From NCBI RefSeq assembly GCF_001689125.2, contig NZ_CP015405.2:3726501-3790500 (forward strand): DNA of 64,000 nt. The letters are read 5' to 3'. The notes under the pieces are model-generated. The model saw only the letters and a list, made by a program, of their open reading frames with translations. It searched no databases and was not told the DNA's origin. Shown here piece by piece: positions 60,595 through 64,000 of this stretch (positions within the stretch are counted from its first letter, which is position 1; each line of letters opens with the position of its first letter). The stretch is from Blautia pseudococcoides. Lineage in GTDB: Bacteria; Bacillota; Clostridia; Lachnospirales; Lachnospiraceae. The position numbers and the translations under genes were made by a program.

Positions 60595-63279
60595 TCAGTC
60601 CGCATACCTCCGCAGGCGTTCTGTTATGCTTTTTTCTGTCATCCGCCTGTATATGCATGCTGCAGTCAATACGCAGATAAGGAACAGACACACAGCGATT
60701 CCCCCCATCCATGCCCAGGGATAATAAAATTTAAAGTAAAGCAAGTTCTGTTTTATGGCTTTTCCAAGGATCCAGAGAACTGCGGAACCAAATGTCAGCA
60801 GAATCCCGATCACGCTCAGTCCGTAAAATGCCCCTTCCAAAACCACCAGCCTGCCCAGTTGTTTTCCAGTCATTCCCACACTCTCCATAACGGCCAGCTC
60901 TTTTTGCCTGGCTGAAAGGCTTGTGTACAGTGTGTTAAAGTAATTGGTGATTCCCATGACCACCAGAAGAACACTCAATGCCCCCATAATGATCCTGCTT
61001 GCCCGGATATAGGAGGAAGCGTCCCGGAGAGCATCTGATTTACTGTTCATATAGATATAGTGCGCTTCACTTCTGGTCCGGTTTTCCTGCTGTATGATCT
61101 GCGTAAGTTCCTGTTTGACCAGAGGCTCCTTCTGCCTGTCCACCTCAATCTGTATACCGAAAATCTTTTCCTTAAACTCCAGGCTCTTAAAAGCTTTCTC
61201 TGTCATGATAAAATAGTTGATGCCGCTTCCGTGGGTTGTCATTCTCAGTTTTGGAAAATGTTTTTTGAATATGTCCAGATATCCTGCACAGGTGAGTTCC
61301 CCTTTCAGGTATTTGTCATCCACCATCTCCTCAAAAAGTGAAAGGCTGTAAAAGTGCAGGGGCTTCCCAATCGTTTTGTCAGCGTCCTCCTGCAGTTCTT
61401 TTGACAGCTCATGAGTGTGCAGGAGCATGGCGCCTGTACCGTTTTCCAGACTTTCCACATCTGCTTTTATGCCATAGGCATCCGCATACTCCCTCAGTTC
61501 TTTTACAAAGGCATCATCTACAATCTGCACAGTAGTAAAAAAATTAGCGTCCATGGAACCATATACAGACTTCAAACGGGGCAGAAGGGCTTCGTCCCCG
61601 CTGTTCTCTATCCCCTTAGTAGCAGAAGGCATATCAAGCATGGCAAAGCAGCCTTTTGTATAACTTGTATTTTCAGCAGTAACCCCATCCACTGCCAGTA
61701 TTTTGTCTCTTATCTCTTCTGTAATGACCGGTGTATCATCATTCCAATCATATTCAGAAGAACCGGCATCGTACACAATATTTGCAAAGGTACTGATATC
61801 GAAATCCGGACGCTCCTCAATGCTGTTTGTAATGTCTGTCCCCCTGCTGATGACCACTGCTCCCAGAGCGGAAACGCATCCGATACTCAGGGAAAGCAGG
61901 GTAACTGTAAACCGTCTTCTGGAACGGACAATATTCCTCCAGGCCATCCCCGCAAAAGACGTGCCATCCCCGCAGTGATTTCTTCTTCCGCCGTCCCGCC
62001 GGGCGCTGTTCTGCCGGTGCAGGGCAGGCCTCAGGCGGCCCCCGGTATGGCCGGCTGCCACAGATGTGGTCTCCTCATAGCGGACAGACTCTATAGGACT
62101 GAGCCTCATCACTTTGCGGACAGCAATCCCGGCTGCCAGCAGAGTCGTCATACTCACAAACACAACGCTGACTGCCAAAAACCCGGGATAAAAACCAGTC
62201 ATGCCCCTGGCACTTCCCATCCCATGCAGATATAATTCCCCAAGCGTCCCGGGAAGGACAAACTTCATTACCAGAGAGCCGGCCGCTGCCCCCATAAGGC
62301 ATCCGGCTAGAATCACTTTTCCGGTCTGTCTGAATACGATCTTCCGGATCTGGCTGTTAGTGGTGCCGATGGTCTTCAGCAGTCCGTACTGCCGTATGTC
62401 ATTGCCAAATGTGATGGACAGCACATTATAGATCAAAAGAAACGCACCGCCCAGGATCATGACACTGCAGAGAAACGCAACCAGATAGCTGCCCGCAAAA
62501 TCCTCCACAACCGTAAAGGTCAGGGAGTTCATTCCAATGAACTGCTGGGAGACAGATTCTGTCTGCACATCCTCATAGAGCTTTTCCTCCATAAATTCTC
62601 CGTCTGCAAGAATCCCGTCCTGTTCCATGAGGATATAGCTGGCAGGAAATTTGGGAATCCCCAGGCTTTCAAGGTATGCCTCGGAAAAATAGGCAATAGG
62701 GGCATTCAGCAATGGGTTTACATAATCCTTATAGTAACCGGATAAGACAAAGCTGTCCTCCATGCTCTCCCTGCTGCCGTTTTGAAGAAGCTCTGCATTC
62801 AAAGTCATACCTGCAGCAGGATTTTCTATTCCAAGCTGTTCAAGCCCTCTAAGCGGCAGCATTACCTCATTTTTTTCTCTGGGATAATGTCCTGTAACAT
62901 CTGTATAAGCCGGCTTCTGCAGCTTTTCAAAGGCTGTGTTGTCAAGAACCGTACAGCCCATCACAGAGGCCCCCTCTTTTTGCCAGACAGCAAAATCATT
63001 TTCCACCCCTGTATTTTTCACGTAATCCAGTGTTTTTATTTTTTCATACTGTTTTTCCGAACCATTCTCCAGTGAAAGGCTGGCAACACTTCCCCCGTTT
63101 CTGGCGTATAACAGATAGTCCGCGTCCATTTTGCCCCTGGCAATACTGAATGCGCCGAATACCATGAACACAGCCAGGGCGGCAGCAAATGTCAGGATAC
63201 GGTTCCTCCCCCTGTTCTTCCTGTAATTGGCCTGCGCAAGTTCCCGGATAACCTCTCTGTTGTTGTTCCTCAGTTCCAT
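60595..63279 (-). CDS. ABC transporter FtsX-like permease
   Basis: Membrane subunit of a MacB/BceB-like ABC transporter, 894 aa. There is one N-terminal helix ([20 protein letters not shown]), a ~200-residue extracellular domain and a first FtsX domain ([32 protein letters not shown]). A cytoplasmic linker rich in Arg and His ([17 protein letters not shown]) is followed by a second half beginning [20 protein letters not shown], another extracellular domain, and a final FtsX domain ([20 protein letters not shown]). Such systems act on lipoproteins, peptides or antimicrobial peptides. It is 2 bp behind the ATPase gene. Confidence 0.88.
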   Translation of the reverse strand: MELRNNNREVIRELAQANYRKNRGRNRILTFAAALAVFMVFGAFSIARGKMDADYLLYARNGGSVASLSLENGSEKQYEKIKTLDYVKNTGVENDFAVWQKEGASVMGCTVLDNTAFEKLQKPAYTDVTGHYPREKNEVMLPLRGLEQLGIENPAAGMTLNAELLQNGSRESMEDSFVLSGYYKDYVNPLLNAPIAYFSEAYLESLGIPKFPASYILMEQDGILADGEFMEEKLYEDVQTESVSQQFIGMNSLTFTVVEDFAGSYLVAFLCSVMILGGAFLLIYNVLSITFGNDIRQYGLLKTIGTTNSQIRKIVFRQTGKVILAGCLMGAAAGSLVMKFVLPGTLGELYLHGMGSARGMTGFYPGFLAVSVVFVSMTTLLAAGIAVRKVMRLSPIESVRYEETTSVAAGHTGGRLRPALHRQNSARRDGGRRNHCGDGTSFAGMAWRNIVRSRRRFTVTLLSLSIGCVSALGAVVISRGTDITNSIEERPDFDISTFANIVYDAGSSEYDWNDDTPVITEEIRDKILAVDGVTAENTSYTKGCFAMLDMPSATKGIENSGDEALLPRLKSVYGSMDANFFTTVQIVDDAFVKELREYADAYGIKADVESLENGTGAMLLHTHELSKELQEDADKTIGKPLHFYSLSLFEEMVDDKYLKGELTCAGYLDIFKKHFPKLRMTTHGSGINYFIMTEKAFKSLEFKEKIFGIQIEVDRQKEPLVKQELTQIIQQENRTRSEAHYIYMNSKSDALRDASSYIRASRIIMGALSVLLVVMGITNYFNTLYTSLSARQKELAVMESVGMTGKQLGRLVVLEGAFYGLSVIGILLTFGSAVLWILGKAIKQNLLYFKFYYPWAWMGGIAVCLFLICVLTAACIYRRMTEKSITERLRRYAD

Positions 63280-63281
63280 GG

Positions 63282-63956
63282 TCAGTCCTCCCTCCTGCAG
63301 ATACGCCCGTCCTCAATCCGGATCATCCGGTCTGTCATCTGGGCGATCTCCTCATTGTGGGTGACAATGACTATGGTCTGGGAATACTCCTGGGCCATGG
63401 TCTTCATAAGGCCGATCACCTCTAGTCCGGTTTTGGAATCCAGGTTTCCGGTGGGTTCATCTGCCAGGATAATAGCGGGTTTTGTCACCAGCGCCCTGGC
63501 TATGGCCACACGCTGCTGCTGTCCGCCGGAAAGGGTGCCCGGCATCTGGCGGATCTTCTCATCCAGGCCCAGGGAGTGGATGATCCTGTCTACAAATTCC
63601 CGGTTGATCTTTACTCCGTCCAGTTTCAGCGGAAGGACAATATTTTCGTATACATCCAGCACGGAAACCAGATTATAATTCTGGAACACAAATCCGATAT
63701 TCCTGCGTCTGAATACGGTTAGCTCATCATGGTCCATGGCTGCCAGCTCGTAACCTCTGACGATCACACTGCCTGTTGTGGGATAATCCAGCCCGCCCAG
63801 CATGTTTAGAAGAGTTGTCTTCCCACTTCCCGATGAACCTATAATGGAAATAAATTCTCCTTCCCTGATATCCATATCCACGCCGTCCAGTGCCCGGACC
63901 ACAAACTCCCCTGTTTTGTAAATCTTTTCAAGGCCCCTTGTCCTTAAAACTTCCAT
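63282..63956 (-). CDS. ABC transporter ATP-binding protein
   Basis: ATPase subunit of 224 aa in the MacB/LolD/BceA-type group. Walker A is [12 protein letters not shown] loop GFVFQNYNL, signature [14 protein letters not shown], Walker [12 protein letters not shown] and switch His in VTHNEE. The order and length fit export-type partners of FtsX-like permeases. AAGGAGG precedes the ATG. It is first in the ABC-sigma-anti-sigma cluster; its promoter is near or beyond the right edge of the window. Confidence 0.94.
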   Translation of the reverse strand: MEVLRTRGLEKIYKTGEFVVRALDGVDMDIREGEFISIIGSSGSGKTTLLNMLGGLDYPTTGSVIVRGYELAAMDHDELTVFRRRNIGFVFQNYNLVSVLDVYENIVLPLKLDGVKINREFVDRIIHSLGLDEKIRQMPGTLSGGQQQRVAIARALVTKPAIILADEPTGNLDSKTGLEVIGLMKTMAQEYSQTIVIVTHNEEIAQMTDRMIRIEDGRICRRED

Positions 63957-64000
63957 ACTTTCCTCCTTGCCCGCCCGCTTAGGTATGCTCCTGTGCGTTT

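Noticed and set aside
61411..62235. 274-codon plus-strand frame inside the ABC permease gene
   Set aside because: Antisense shadow; low complexity and no ribosome site.

Overview
The window reads as a chromosomal segment of a Gram-positive, anaerobic gut Clostridium-type bacterium, most likely a Lachnospiraceae member (Blautia-like). The reasons are strong AGGAGG ribosome sites, sigma-A promoters, lipoprotein signal peptides, choline-binding and FIVAR repeats on exported glycosidases, a hybrid-cluster protein, butyrate kinase and a TRAP transporter. The genus is inference; no rRNA gene is present. No tRNA, CRISPR array, insertion sequence or prophage was seen.

Layout. 1-3.2 kb: an exported GH16 glucanase split by a one-base frameshift from its FIVAR/choline-binding tail. 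3.2-16.1 kb: housekeeping and envelope genes (L,D-transpeptidase, class Ic aspartate aminotransferase, Ca2+-type P-ATPase, rRNA methyltransferase, PepSY lipoprotein with its two-component system, DUF1294, asparaginase, chorismate synthase), with a long GC-rich hairpin at 9.2 kb. 16.3-22.5 kb: a second two-component system, a YesM kinase fossil beside an intact YesN regulator, and an AEC transporter. 22.6-27.3 kb: a close-packed minus-strand run of esterase, HXXXDG acyltransferase, zinc-ribbon membrane protein, butyrate kinase and isochorismatase-like hydrolase. This is the best candidate here for an undescribed system.

27.5-41.2 kb: DUF305 lipoprotein, then a galactan/beta-galactoside locus (GH43 multidomain enzyme, sugar-binding lipoprotein, aldose 1-epimerase, GH35 beta-galactosidase, AraC regulator, DUF5107-TPR protein). 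Its ABC permeases are gone except for the last codons of one. 41.3-49.8 kb: CstA peptide/pyruvate-type transporter, a nitrosative-stress module (4Fe-4S protein, Hcp, Nim-like flavoprotein) facing a Crp/Fnr regulator across a palindrome, a KamA-like radical SAM enzyme and two acetyltransferases. 50-52.7 kb: a GPH-type symporter with an internal deletion, and a GGDEF-EAL protein. 52.7-59.3 kb: an aldolase fossil, a FadR-type regulator, and a TRAP transporter-split transketolase-SDR catabolic operon. 59.4-64 kb: ABC exporter, ECF sigma factor and anti-sigma factor.

A recurring theme is decay of carbohydrate genes: at least six broken or fossil genes (GH16, YesM, GH43 tail, ABC permease, GPH symporter, class II aldolase) lie beside intact partners. 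Two are single-base indels, so sequencing error must be excluded for those; the fossils and the internal deletion cannot be explained that way. Many start codons were placed by ribosome-binding-site position rather than by the longest frame, as stated per gene.
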